64,000 nt of DNA from Rhodosalinus halophilus (GTDB taxonomy: Bacteria; Pseudomonadota; Alphaproteobacteria; Rhodobacterales; Rhodobacteraceae). The stretch is taken from contig NZ_QNTQ01000014.1 of assembly GCF_003298775.1 (NCBI RefSeq), positions 87,498 through 151,497 of the forward strand. Direction: 5' to 3'. Positions 48,272 to 56,240 of the stretch are shown here, piece after piece; position 1 is the first letter of the stretch, and the number at the start of each line of letters is the position of its first letter. The notes under the pieces were generated by a model, which did not search any database, was not told the DNA's origin, and was given only the letters and a program-made list of their open reading frames with translations. A program made the translations under genes and the position numbers.

Positions 48272-49466
48272 GGTAGGGCATCGGGTCCACGCGCTCGGTC
48301 CCGCGCGTGACCTCGAAATGCAGGAAGGAGGGTGAACCCGGCGCGACAGCCGCGATCTGGTCGCCCCGGCTGACGGAGTCGCCCTTGGACACGGCGATGT
48401 CGTCGAGATTGACGTAGACGGTCAACAGGTTGTCGGGGTGCTTGATCACCACGATCGAGACCTCTTCGGTGTTCTCTGTCACGGCCGCGACCTGTCCGGC
48501 GGCGGCCGCGCGGACCGGGGTGCCCGGATCTGCGGCGATGGCGATGCCGTTGTTCCGGCCACGCGCGAACTCGCGGATGATCGGGCCATCGACGGGCATG
48601 ACCATCTCGGCCTCGCTGGTGGCGGCGGTCTGCGCCTCGCCGAGCTCGGGCGAAGGCGGCGCGGGGGCGGCTTGCGCCGCCGGGGCCGGCTCTTCCTCGG
48701 GGAGCGGCTGCGAGGCGCTGGGCGGCGGCGGCGTGGGCGAGCCCGTGCCGGGCGGCGGCGTCTCGTCTTCGGTGACGGCGACGCGCGAGCGGGGCGGCTC
48801 GAGCGCGACCGGGATGAGAAGATGCTGCCCCTCGCGCACCGAGAAGTCCGGACCGAGGCCGTTCCATTCGGCGAGCGACCGGACCGAGACATCGTAGAGC
48901 CGGGCGATGGAATAGGCGGTCTCGCCGCGCTCGACCCGGTGCCGGATCGGCTCTTCGTCCGTTTCGGGCGCGCTCGGCCGGGGCTGCGCGGCCGGCGCGC
49001 TCGGCGCCGCGCTGGGTAGCGCCTGGGTCTCGACGCGGGCCGGCGCCGCGCTGTCGATGGCGGGCCCGGCGAGGGCGGCCACGTCCACGTTGCCGCGCGG
49101 GCTGCCGGGCGCGGCCGACGCCTCGGCGACACGGCGCGGCAAGGCCACGATCTCGCCCTGGCGCAGCGGCGTATCGGGCTGCACGCCGTTGTAGCGAGCC
49201 AGCTCGCCAGCGGGCAGGCCCACGCGCTCGGCCACATCGGCGAGCCGGTCGCCACGCCGTGCGACCGCGACCTGGTAGTTGGGATAGGAGATCACGCCGC
49301 GCGCGTCCGGTTCGGGGCGGTCGGCCACGGCGCGCATCGCCGCCTCGGTCGTCGTCATCCCGGGCGGGCGCAGATCGAGGTCCAGCGTTTCGCTGCAGGC
49401 CGCGAGGGCGAACAGTGCCGTCGCACCCATCAGAGCGCGCGGGACGGACCGGTTGGGCGCATTCAT
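48261..49466 (-). CDS. M23-family murein hydrolase-like lipoprotein with LysM domains (NlpD-like)
   Basis: A 401-aa lipoprotein: signal ALMGATALFALAAC with lipidated Cys24. A first LysM is near 65-115 (VAVARRGDRLADVAERVGLP), a second near 180-225 (HRVERGETAYSIARLYDVS), then a Pro/Ala-rich linker, and a C-terminal peptidase M23 domain (GNNGIAIAADPGTPVRAAA; VVIKHPDNLLTVYVNL). In NlpD-type proteins the M23 site is often inactive and activates amidases. Here the HxGxD-type zinc motif reads NNGIAIA, so loss of zinc ligands is likely, as in NlpD/EnvC. It follows the pcm-surE genes, as nlpD does in many bacteria. Confidence 0.92.
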   Translation of the reverse strand: MNAPNRSVPRALMGATALFALAACSETLDLDLRPPGMTTTEAAMRAVADRPEPDARGVISYPNYQVAVARRGDRLADVAERVGLPAGELARYNGVQPDTPLRQGEIVALPRRVAEASAAPGSPRGNVDVAALAGPAIDSAAPARVETQALPSAAPSAPAAQPRPSAPETDEEPIRHRVERGETAYSIARLYDVSVRSLAEWNGLGPDFSVREGQHLLIPVALEPPRSRVAVTEDETPPPGTGSPTPPPPSASQPLPEEEPAPAAQAAPAPPSPELGEAQTAATSEAEMVMPVDGPIIREFARGRNNGIAIAADPGTPVRAAAAGQVAAVTENTEEVSIVVIKHPDNLLTVYVNLDDIAVSKGDSVSRGDQIAAVAPGSPSFLHFEVTRGTERVDPMPYLSP

Positions 49467-49534
49467 CGCTCGATAATCCTCTCTGCGCGCCCCTTGTCGC
49501 CGGGGCGTCGATCACGCGGGCGGCGGGCCCGCCT

Positions 49535-50194
49535 TCAGCCGTCGCGGCCCAGCCCCTCGACGAGCGGCACGAACCGCACCGGCAGGAGTTCGTCGTAGTC
49601 GTAGCCCGAGTCCGTTCGCGTCACGCGGATCAGGCTCTGAACCGTGTCCGACTGGCCCACCGGCAAAACCATGATACCGCCGATCTTGAGCTGGGCCAAG
49701 AGCGGGCCGGGCGGATCCTCGGCCGCCGCGGTCACGAGGATGCGGTCGAAGGGGGCCTGGTCGGGCAATCCGTGACTGCCGTCGGCGATCACGGCCGTGA
49801 TGTTGGCCAGATCGAGCGCGGCGTAGATCTCGCGCGCCTCGCGCACCAGCCGCGCATGCCGGTCGACGGTGTAGACCCGGCGGGCCAGCTGCGCCAGCAC
49901 CGCCGCCTGATAGCCCGAACCGGTGCCGATCTCGAGCACCTTGTCGCGTGGCGTGACCCGCAGCGCCTGCGTCATCAGCGCCACCACAGAGGGCTGGCTG
50001 ATCGTCTGCCCGCAGGCGATGGGCAGCGGCATGTCGTCGTAGGCGCGGTCGCGAAAATAGTGACGGACGAAGGCGCCGCGATCGACCTTCTCCATCGCCG
50101 TGAGCACGCGCGCATCCGTGACGCCGCGCGAGCGCAGCGCGAAGAGAAAGCGCATCTTGCGCTCGGCGGGATCCTCTTCGTCGTCGCCCGTCAC
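49535..50194 (-). CDS. pcm: Protein-L-isoaspartate O-methyltransferase
   Basis: A 219-aa SAM-dependent methyltransferase. The SAM motif [18 protein letters not shown] and the family motif [13 protein letters not shown] are present. It methylates abnormal isoaspartyl residues to begin their repair. The GTG start overlaps the surE stop by four bases (GTGA), as in the classical surE-pcm-nlpD order, which this locus preserves. Confidence 0.95.
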   Translation of the reverse strand: MTGDDEEDPAERKMRFLFALRSRGVTDARVLTAMEKVDRGAFVRHYFRDRAYDDMPLPIACGQTISQPSVVALMTQALRVTPRDKVLEIGTGSGYQAAVLAQLARRVYTVDRHARLVREAREIYAALDLANITAVIADGSHGLPDQAPFDRILVTAAAEDPPGPLLAQLKIGGIMVLPVGQSDTVQSLIRVTRTDSGYDYDELLPVRFVPLVEGLGRDG

Positions 50195-50973
50195 AGCCTC
50201 TCCCTGAAATGGTCGAGCGCGTCATGGGCCGTGAGGTCCGCGCGCATCGGCGTGACCGAGATCCATCCCTCGAGGTTCACGGCGGCGTCGGTCCCCGGCT
50301 CGGTCGCCACCTGCTGATTGACGCCGCGGATCCACAGGAAGCGCCGGCCCGAGGGCGACAGATGCGGCTCGGTCCGGAAGCTCGTGCCGCGGCGGAAGCC
50401 CTGCGCGGCCACCTGCATGCCCTGCACGTCGTCGGCGGGCACGGGCGGGAAGTTGACGTTGAAGAAGAGACGGTAGTCGGCGCTGTCCTCCGGCATGGCG
50501 GCCAGGATCCGGCGCACCACCTCGGCGCCGTGGCGCTCGGCGGCCTCGAAGCGGTTCTCCAGATGCGCGACGCGGGGCCCGTAGAACTGCGACAGCGCGA
50601 TCGCCGGCAGCCCCTGAAGCGCGCCCTCCATCGCGCCGCCCAGCGTGCCGGAATAGAGCGCGTTCTCGGCAGAGTTGTTGCCGCGGTTCACGCCGGAGAG
50701 GACCAGATCCGGCGCCGCGCCGTCGAGCACGTCGTAGAGCCCCGCCATGACGCAGTCCGCGGGGCTGCCTTCGGCGGCATAGCGCCGTTCGCCCATCTGC
50801 GCGATCAGCATGGGATGCGTGTAGCTGATCTTGTGCGCCACGCCCGACTGCTCGAAGGCCGGCGCCACGACCCAGACCTCGCCCTTTGGACCCGCGATCT
50901 CGGCCGCGATCTTCTCCAGCACCGCGAGTCCGGGCGCGTTGATCCCGTCGTCGTTGGTCACGAGTATGCGCAT
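50191..50973 (-). CDS. surE: 5'/3'-nucleotidase SurE
   Basis: A 260-aa metal-dependent nucleotidase. The active-site start [14 protein letters not shown] carries the D8-D9 metal pair, with [12 protein letters not shown] and [18 protein letters not shown] later. SurE removes phosphate from nucleoside monophosphates and is linked to stress survival. The ATG at 50973 fits the family. First gene of surE-pcm; the NlpD-like gene follows downstream. Confidence 0.96.
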   Translation of the reverse strand: MRILVTNDDGINAPGLAVLEKIAAEIAGPKGEVWVVAPAFEQSGVAHKISYTHPMLIAQMGERRYAAEGSPADCVMAGLYDVLDGAAPDLVLSGVNRGNNSAENALYSGTLGGAMEGALQGLPAIALSQFYGPRVAHLENRFEAAERHGAEVVRRILAAMPEDSADYRLFFNVNFPPVPADDVQGMQVAAQGFRRGTSFRTEPHLSPSGRRFLWIRGVNQQVATEPGTDAAVNLEGWISVTPMRADLTAHDALDHFRERL

Positions 50974-51040
50974 CGCCTGCCCCGAGCTGCCTCGCGCCCC
51001 GTCCTAGACAAGGGCGGCGGGCGCGGCAAGCGAGCGCCGG

Positions 51041-51688
51041 TCAGAGAATGCCGCCAAGAAGCCGCCGCGCCTCGGCATGCCGGTCCGCCAGCGGGCTGCG
51101 GTCCTCTCCGGGGAAAAAGCGCGCCCGCAGCGCGGTCGCCATGGGCGCCGGCGTCAGCACGTCGATCTGCGGGCCCGTCCGGGCGCTCTCGGCCTGCCAG
51201 CTGCGCGCCAGCGCGATCTGCGCGGCCTTGGTCGCGCCGTAGGCGCCGAAGAACTTCTCGCCCGCACGCGGGTCGTCGAAGAAGAGCGCGCGCCCTGCCG
51301 TGCCGAGCAGGGGGGCCAGCGCCGCGATCAGCGCGGCGGTCGCCGTGACGTTGGTGGCCACCGAGCGCGCGAGATCCTTGTCGTCGATCGAGGGAGCCGG
51401 CGAGAGCGGCGCCGCATGGATCGCCGTATGCGCCCAGAGATCGAGCCGCCCCCAGCGGTCGAAGATGCCGCGCGCGAGGCCCGCCACCGCCTCGGGCTGG
51501 GCGAGGTTCATCGGTGCGAGCGTCGCCTGACCGCCCGCGGCACGGATGCGGTCATCGAGCTCTTCCAGCGCCCCCTGGGTGCGGGCGACGGCGAGGACGT
51601 GATGCGACGGCGCGAGCGCCTCGGCCAGCGCGGCGCCGAGGCCGCGCGACGCGCCGGTGACGAGGGCGAGGGGTCTGTCTTCGGTCAT
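51041..51688 (-). CDS. SDR family oxidoreductase
   Basis: A 215-aa SDR with VTGASRGLGAALAEAL (residues 10-25) and a YGATKAAQ active-site pair. The serine before the Tyr is not obvious (RALFFDDPRAGEKFFG replaces the usual S-containing strand), so catalysis may differ. It is shorter than most classical SDRs. Substrate unknown. Transcribed on its own, divergent from bioY. Confidence 0.85.
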   Translation of the reverse strand: MTEDRPLALVTGASRGLGAALAEALAPSHHVLAVARTQGALEELDDRIRAAGGQATLAPMNLAQPEAVAGLARGIFDRWGRLDLWAHTAIHAAPLSPAPSIDDKDLARSVATNVTATAALIAALAPLLGTAGRALFFDDPRAGEKFFGAYGATKAAQIALARSWQAESARTGPQIDVLTPAPMATALRARFFPGEDRSPLADRHAEARRLLGGIL

Positions 51689-51730
51689 GGCGCGCTCTTT
51701 CCATGCCGGGGCGCCGGAGGCAAGCGGACA

Positions 51731-51799
51731 GGGGGGCTGTCAGCCCCCTCGGCGGCTCGCGCCGCCTCGCCCCCCGAGGGTATTTCTTGCAAGAGGAAG
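51731..51799 (+). repeat. Dispersed intergenic repeat, copy 2
   Basis: Matches the minus strand of 253-326 along its length: G-run, CTGTCAG, C-run, GGCGGCTCGCGCCGCC hairpin, CCCCCCGAGG, TATTTCTTGC, AAGAGGAAG. It lies in the SDR-bioY divergent gap, upstream of the presumed bioY promoter. The last CCCCCGAGG is repeated once more just after 51799. Confidence 0.75.
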
Positions 51800-51885
51800 C
51801 CCCCGAGGGCGCAGCGAAGGTCTTTTCTTTCTCCCTTGGATCGGAGAGATTGCGGCGCGAGACCACCAACCAGGGAGAGAGCATC

Positions 51886-52449
51886 GTGACACTCGCACAG
51901 GCCGCGTTCGGCCATCGTTCCTTCACCGCTCAGGCGCTTCTGGTGCTTTCGGGCTCCGCCGCGCTGGGGCTGCTGTCGCAGGTCGAGGTGCCCATGGTGC
52001 CGGTGCCGATGTCGCTGCAGACGCTCGGCGTGACCCTGATCGGCCTGACGTTCGGCGCGCGCCTCGCGGCCTTGACCGTGCTGGCCTATCTCGCACAGGG
52101 GGCCGCCGGCCTGCCCGTTTTCTCGGGCGGCGACGCCGGTGCGCATCACCTGATCGGACCCACCGCGGGGTTCCTTTGGGGGTTCGTGGCGATGGCCTGG
52201 GCGACCGGCTGGCTCGCGGAGCGGGGGATGGACCGGGGCGTGCTGCGGCTCTTCGCGGCCTCCGCAATTCCGGCGGCGCTGCTCTATGTGCCCGGCGTGG
52301 CCTGGCTCACGCTCTTCGTGGGACTGGACCTGCCGACGGCTGTCGCGGCCGGCGCTGTGCCCTTCCTGCTCGGCGACGCGATCAAATGCGCGATCGCGGC
52401 GATCACCGTCTCCGGCGGCTGGAAGGCGCTCGCGGCCAAGCGGGGCTGA
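51886..52449 (+). CDS. bioY: Biotin transporter BioY (ECF S component)
   Basis: A 187-aa membrane protein with about six helices. The BioY signature QVEVPMVPVPMSLQTLGVTL is at residues about 30-50, with GAAGLPVFSGGDAGAHHLIG in the next loop. It imports biotin, alone or with the ECF ATPase module BioMN. No bioM or bioN is adjacent. The GTG at 51886 follows SD AGGGAGAG; longer in-frame starts extend into the repeat. No BioR box was seen upstream. A terminator follows at 52487-52509. Confidence 0.94.
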   Translation: MTLAQAAFGHRSFTAQALLVLSGSAALGLLSQVEVPMVPVPMSLQTLGVTLIGLTFGARLAALTVLAYLAQGAAGLPVFSGGDAGAHHLIGPTAGFLWGFVAMAWATGWLAERGMDRGVLRLFAASAIPAALLYVPGVAWLTLFVGLDLPTAVAAGAVPFLLGDAIKCAIAAITVSGGWKALAAKRG

Positions 52450-52486
52450 GGCGCCGTTCAGCGATAATGCCCGAAGGGCGGAAGAG

Positions 52487-52509
52487 CGGCCCCCGCGGGG
52501 GGCCGTTTT
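52487..52509 (+). terminator. Rho-independent terminator of bioY
   Basis: CGGCCCC (52487-52493) pairs with GGGGCCG (52499-52505), extended by central C/G runs, followed by TTTT. It abuts the purF stop on the other strand. Confidence 0.8.
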
Positions 52510-53982
52510 CTATTCGGCCGCCTTCACGGTGAAGCCCTGCTCGATCATGTCGGCGGGCTCGACCGGGTAGTCGCCGGAGAAGCAGGCGTCGCAGTATTGC
52601 GGCGCCGCCGCGTCGCGGCCCTGCGCCTCGCCCACCGCGCGGTAGAGCCCGTCGAGCGAGATGAAGCGCAGCGAATCGACGGCGAGATGGGTGCGCATCT
52701 CTTCCTCGGACATGGAAGCGGCGAGCAGCTTTTCGCGCTGCGGCGTGTCCACGCCATAGAAGCAGGGCCAGGCAGTGGGTGGGCTCGCGATACGGAAATG
52801 CACCTCGGCCGCGCCGGCGTCGAGCACCATCTCCTTGATCTTCCGCGAGGTGGTGCCGCGCACAACCGAATCGTCCACGAGGATCACCCGCTTTCCGCGG
52901 ATGAGCGCGCGGTTGACGTTGAGCTTGAGGCGCACGCCCATGTTGCGGATCTGCTCGGTGGGCTCGATGAAGGTGCGGCCCATGTACTGGTTGCGCACGA
53001 TCCCCATGGCGAAGGGAATGCCGGCCTCTTGGCTGTAGCCGATGGCGGCCGGGGTGCCGCTGTCGGGCACGGGGCAGACGAGATCCGCCTCGACCGGGGC
53101 TTCGCGCGCCAGTTCCACGCCGATCTGGCGGCGGGTTTCATAGACCGAGCGCCCGCCGATCATCGAATCGGGGCGCGAGAAATAGACGTGCTCGAAGATG
53201 CAGAAGCGCGGGCGCGCGGGACGGAAGGGGCGCAGGCTCTCGACGCCCTCCTCGGTGATGACCACCATCTCGCCCGGCTCGATCTCGCGCACGAACTCGG
53301 CCCCGATGATGTCGAGCGCGCAGGTCTCGGAGCTCAGCACCCAGCCCTCGCCCACGCGGCCCAGCACCAGCGGGCGCACGCCCAGGGGGTCGCGCACGCC
53401 GATCAGCTTGGTGCGCGTCATGGCGACGATGGAGAAGGCGCCCTCGACACGGCGCAGCGCGTCTTCCATCCGCTCGGGGATGCCCTTCTGCAGCGAGCGC
53501 GCCATCAGGTGGATGATGCATTCGGTGTCCGAGGACGACTGGAAGATCGAGCCGCGCTCGATCAGCTCGCGCCGGAGCGCCACGGCGTTGGTGATGTTGC
53601 CGTTGTGCGCTATGGCGGCGCCGCCCATCGAGAACTCGCCGAAGAAGGGCTGCACGTCGCGGATCTGCGTCGGCCCCTTCGAGCCGGAGGTGGAGTAGCG
53701 CACATGCCCGATGGCGAGGCTGCCCGGCAGCGTCTCCATCACGTCGGCGGAGGTGAAGCTGTCGCGGACGTAACCGAAGCGGCGGGCCGAGTTGAAGCCC
53801 TGCTCGGGGTGGTAGGCGACGATGCCGCCGGCCTCCTGTCCGCGGTGCTGAAGCGCGTGCAGGCCGAGGGCCACGAAATTCGCCGCGTCGGCGGCGCCCA
53901 GCACGCCGAAGACGCCGCATTCCTCACGCAGCTTGTCGTCGTCGAAGGGGTGGGCGCGGAAGGCAGGGGGCTGGTCGGGCAT
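52510..53982 (-). CDS. purF: Amidophosphoribosyltransferase
   Basis: A 490-aa Ntn-type amidotransferase. A 21-residue propeptide precedes the nucleophile Cys22 in REECGVFGV. The glutaminase motif is GHVRYSTSGS and the PRPP-binding loop VILVDDSVVRGTTSRK. PurF makes phosphoribosylamine from PRPP and glutamine, the first step of purine synthesis. The C-terminal FSGDYPVEP motif is complete. Convergent with cvpA's region only at a distance; purF and cvpA, often adjacent elsewhere, are separated here by two genes. Confidence 0.97.
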   Translation of the reverse strand: MPDQPPAFRAHPFDDDKLREECGVFGVLGAADAANFVALGLHALQHRGQEAGGIVAYHPEQGFNSARRFGYVRDSFTSADVMETLPGSLAIGHVRYSTSGSKGPTQIRDVQPFFGEFSMGGAAIAHNGNITNAVALRRELIERGSIFQSSSDTECIIHLMARSLQKGIPERMEDALRRVEGAFSIVAMTRTKLIGVRDPLGVRPLVLGRVGEGWVLSSETCALDIIGAEFVREIEPGEMVVITEEGVESLRPFRPARPRFCIFEHVYFSRPDSMIGGRSVYETRRQIGVELAREAPVEADLVCPVPDSGTPAAIGYSQEAGIPFAMGIVRNQYMGRTFIEPTEQIRNMGVRLKLNVNRALIRGKRVILVDDSVVRGTTSRKIKEMVLDAGAAEVHFRIASPPTAWPCFYGVDTPQREKLLAASMSEEEMRTHLAVDSLRFISLDGLYRAVGEAQGRDAAAPQYCDACFSGDYPVEPADMIEQGFTVKAAE

Positions 53983-54085
53983 GCCGACGGGCTCCGATTC
54001 TCTGTCGGAAAAGGGTTGATCTCACACATAGGGATTCCGAGGCCCGATGTCATCAAACGATCATGAATCGCCTCTCGCGCCGGTC

Positions 54086-54289
54086 TCAGGCGACGAAGGG
54101 TGCCGTTATGCCCAGCACGAGGACGCCCAGGACGATCCAGACCACGCCCGGGGCATGGGCCTTGCGGGGACGGGGGCTGACGGCCCCTGCAATGCTCCGC
54201 GCGGCTTCGGCGCGCATACGACGGCCGCGTTGCGTGTAAAAGCCGGTGTCGATGGAGCCGTCGGAGCGGCGCTTGATCTTGTCGGTCAT
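54086..54289 (-). CDS. Small hypothetical protein with C-terminal membrane helix
   Basis: A 67-aa protein: a basic N-terminal half (MTDKIKRRSDGSIDTGFYTQ, RGRRMRAEAAR) and one membrane helix near the end (APGVVWIVLGVLVLGITAPF). SD AAGGAGA precedes the ATG at 54289; an ATG at 54313 lacks one. The start YTQRGRRMR is shared with small conserved proteins in Rhodobacteraceae. Function unknown. Divergent from the winged-helix/hydrolase fusion. Confidence 0.7.
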   Translation of the reverse strand: MTDKIKRRSDGSIDTGFYTQRGRRMRAEAARSIAGAVSPRPRKAHAPGVVWIVLGVLVLGITAPFVA

Positions 54290-54433
54290 CGCTGGTGTCT
54301 CCTTCGCTGACATGGTCCGGAGGATGCCGTGGGCGACGTGCCGGCGCTTGAAGACAGGCTTGCGGAGGTCTTGCGAAAGGCTGGATTTCGTCTGGCGGGC
54401 GCATAAAGCTGTGCTCGGGAAAGGCTCGGTGCG

Positions 54434-55624
54434 ATGATCTATGCCTTCGGCGACTACACGCTGGATACCGGCGCGCATGTTCTGTGCCACGGTGCTCGCG
54501 ACGTTCACGTCGAGCCGCAGGTCTTCGACCTTCTCGCCTTGCTGGCGGCCCGCGCCCCTGAACTGGTGAGCTATGACGACCTCGTGGCCGAGATCTGGCA
54601 GGGGCGCATCGTGTCGGATGCGACGATCGCCGCACGGGTGAGCGCCGCGCGCGCCGCCGTCGGAGACGACGGGAGGCGTCAGTCAGTGATCCGGACCCAC
54701 ACGAAGCGCGGTCTGCAACTCGTGCTGCCTGTCGCATCCTCGCACGGCGCTGCGCCGCCACCGCCCGCCGCAGACGCCGGCACGACACAGACGATCCGCT
54801 ACGCACGATCGCGCGACGGCACGGCCATCGCCTGGGCCGAGACCGGCGAGGGGCCTCCGCTCCTGCGCGGCGGCCACTGGCTCAACCACCTCGAGCATGA
54901 CTGGAAAAGCCCTGTGTTCGGGCCATTGCTGAAGCGGCTCGGGAACGGACGGCGCCTGATCCGCTACGATCCGCGCGGCACCGGCATGTCCGAACGCAGG
55001 CTGAACGGCGGCCGCTTCGAGAGTTTCGTGGACGACATGGAGGCCGTCGCCGACGCGGCCGGTCTGGACCGCTTCGCGATCTACGCCATCAGCCAGAGCG
55101 TTCCCATCGCGCTGGCCTTCGCGGCGCGGCATCCGGAGCGCGTCAGCCGGATGATCCTGAACAACGGGCTCGTGCGGGGTGAACTGGCGCGCGGCGAGGC
55201 GGGCAAGACCGAGGCGTTCACGGCGCTGATCCGTGCGGGATGGGGCGTGCCGGGCTCCGGCTTCATGCAGGCGGTAGCCACCATCTTCATGCCGCTCTCG
55301 ACGCGGGAGGAGCTTGAGAGCCTCGTCGAGACGCAGCTCGTCTCGGCAACGCCCGACGTGGCGGCCGAGCTGCGCGCCCGGATTGCCGAGATCGACGTCA
55401 CGGACATTCTGGACCGGATCGCCTGTCCGGTTCTCGTGTGCCACGCGTCGGGGGATGCGGTGCAGTCGCCCGAGCAGTCGAAGCAGATCGCGGCCCATGT
55501 GCCGGGCGCGCGCCTGTCCTTCGTCGATACGCCCAATCATGTGGTGTGTCCCAGCGATCCGGTCTGGGAAGACTGCGTGTCCTCCTTCGAGGCGTTCCTC
55601 GACGAAGGACACCGGTCTGTCTGA
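54434..55624 (+). CDS. Winged-helix DNA-binding domain fused to alpha/beta hydrolase
   Basis: A 396-aa fusion. Residues 1-100 are an OmpR/CadC-type winged helix (VEPQVFDLLALLAARAPELV; RVSAARAAVGDDGRRQSVIR; THTKRGLQLVLPV). After a Pro/Ala linker (103-117) comes an alpha/beta hydrolase with YDPRGTGMSER and the elbow YAISQSVPIA (S220). The elbow reads A-x-S-x-S instead of G-x-S-x-G, and the late H is in FVDTPNHVVCPSDP. Similar CadC-like regulators with hydrolase domains are annotated in proteobacteria; the hydrolase part may sense a small molecule rather than catalyse. Targets unknown. Confidence 0.88.
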   Translation: MIYAFGDYTLDTGAHVLCHGARDVHVEPQVFDLLALLAARAPELVSYDDLVAEIWQGRIVSDATIAARVSAARAAVGDDGRRQSVIRTHTKRGLQLVLPVASSHGAAPPPPAADAGTTQTIRYARSRDGTAIAWAETGEGPPLLRGGHWLNHLEHDWKSPVFGPLLKRLGNGRRLIRYDPRGTGMSERRLNGGRFESFVDDMEAVADAAGLDRFAIYAISQSVPIALAFAARHPERVSRMILNNGLVRGELARGEAGKTEAFTALIRAGWGVPGSGFMQAVATIFMPLSTREELESLVETQLVSATPDVAAELRARIAEIDVTDILDRIACPVLVCHASGDAVQSPEQSKQIAAHVPGARLSFVDTPNHVVCPSDPVWEDCVSSFEAFLDEGHRSV

Positions 55625-55633
55625 GCGCGCGCT

Positions 55634-56197
55634 TCAGGCCGGCGCGTCGCAGACGCCCACGAGTTCCTCGTATTGCCGGGTGATCCAGCCGAGCGCCGCA
55701 TCGGGGTCGCTGCGCGCCTCGATCTGCTCGGCGAGCTGGGCGAAGACCCGGGCCGAACGGCTGTCGTCGATCACCGCGATCTGCTGCGCGCTGATCACCG
55801 TCTCGTATACGAAATAGGCCAGCGCCACGAGCAGGATGCCGCGCGCCACCCCGAAGAGGAAGCCCAGCGCCTGGTCGATTCCGCCCAGCGCCGAGCGCTG
55901 CACGGCCGAGGAAAAGAGCGGCGTGAAGAGCGAGATCACCAGAAGCGCGACGGCGAAGACCGCCGCGAAGCCGGCGATCACCGAAAGCTCGCAGCTGTCG
56001 GCGAGGAAGTCGCCGAGGACGGGCACCTCCTTGACCAGCGGCGTCGCCTGGGGCGCGAAGACGAAGGCCAGAGCCGCGGCCGCGATCCAGCCGGCGATGG
56101 CCAGCACCTCGCGCACGAATCCGCGCGCGTAGGCGAGAAATGCAGATACAACGACGACGAGCGCCACCACGCCGTCGATGATGGTGAAGCCTTCCAT
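55634..56197 (-). CDS. CvpA family membrane protein
   Basis: A 187-aa inner-membrane protein with four helices: FTIIDGVVALVVVVSAFLAY, VLAIAGWIAAAALAFVFAP, SVIAGFAAVFAVALLVISL and GFLFGVARGILLVALAYF. The VSAFLAYARGFVREVL motif is typical of CvpA. It is needed for colicin V production in E. coli and for envelope homeostasis elsewhere. It follows radA on the same strand by 43 nt. Confidence 0.94.
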   Translation of the reverse strand: MEGFTIIDGVVALVVVVSAFLAYARGFVREVLAIAGWIAAAALAFVFAPQATPLVKEVPVLGDFLADSCELSVIAGFAAVFAVALLVISLFTPLFSSAVQRSALGGIDQALGFLFGVARGILLVALAYFVYETVISAQQIAVIDDSRSARVFAQLAEQIEARSDPDAALGWITRQYEELVGVCDAPA

Positions 56198-56240
56198 GCG
56201 CGGTGCCTGTCCCTCTGCCCGTCCCGCCCCCGGAGCGCCG

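Noticed and set aside
51800..51885. BioR operator or biotin riboswitch before bioY
   Set aside because: No TTATAGATAA-like palindrome or known riboswitch pattern could be found in the leader.
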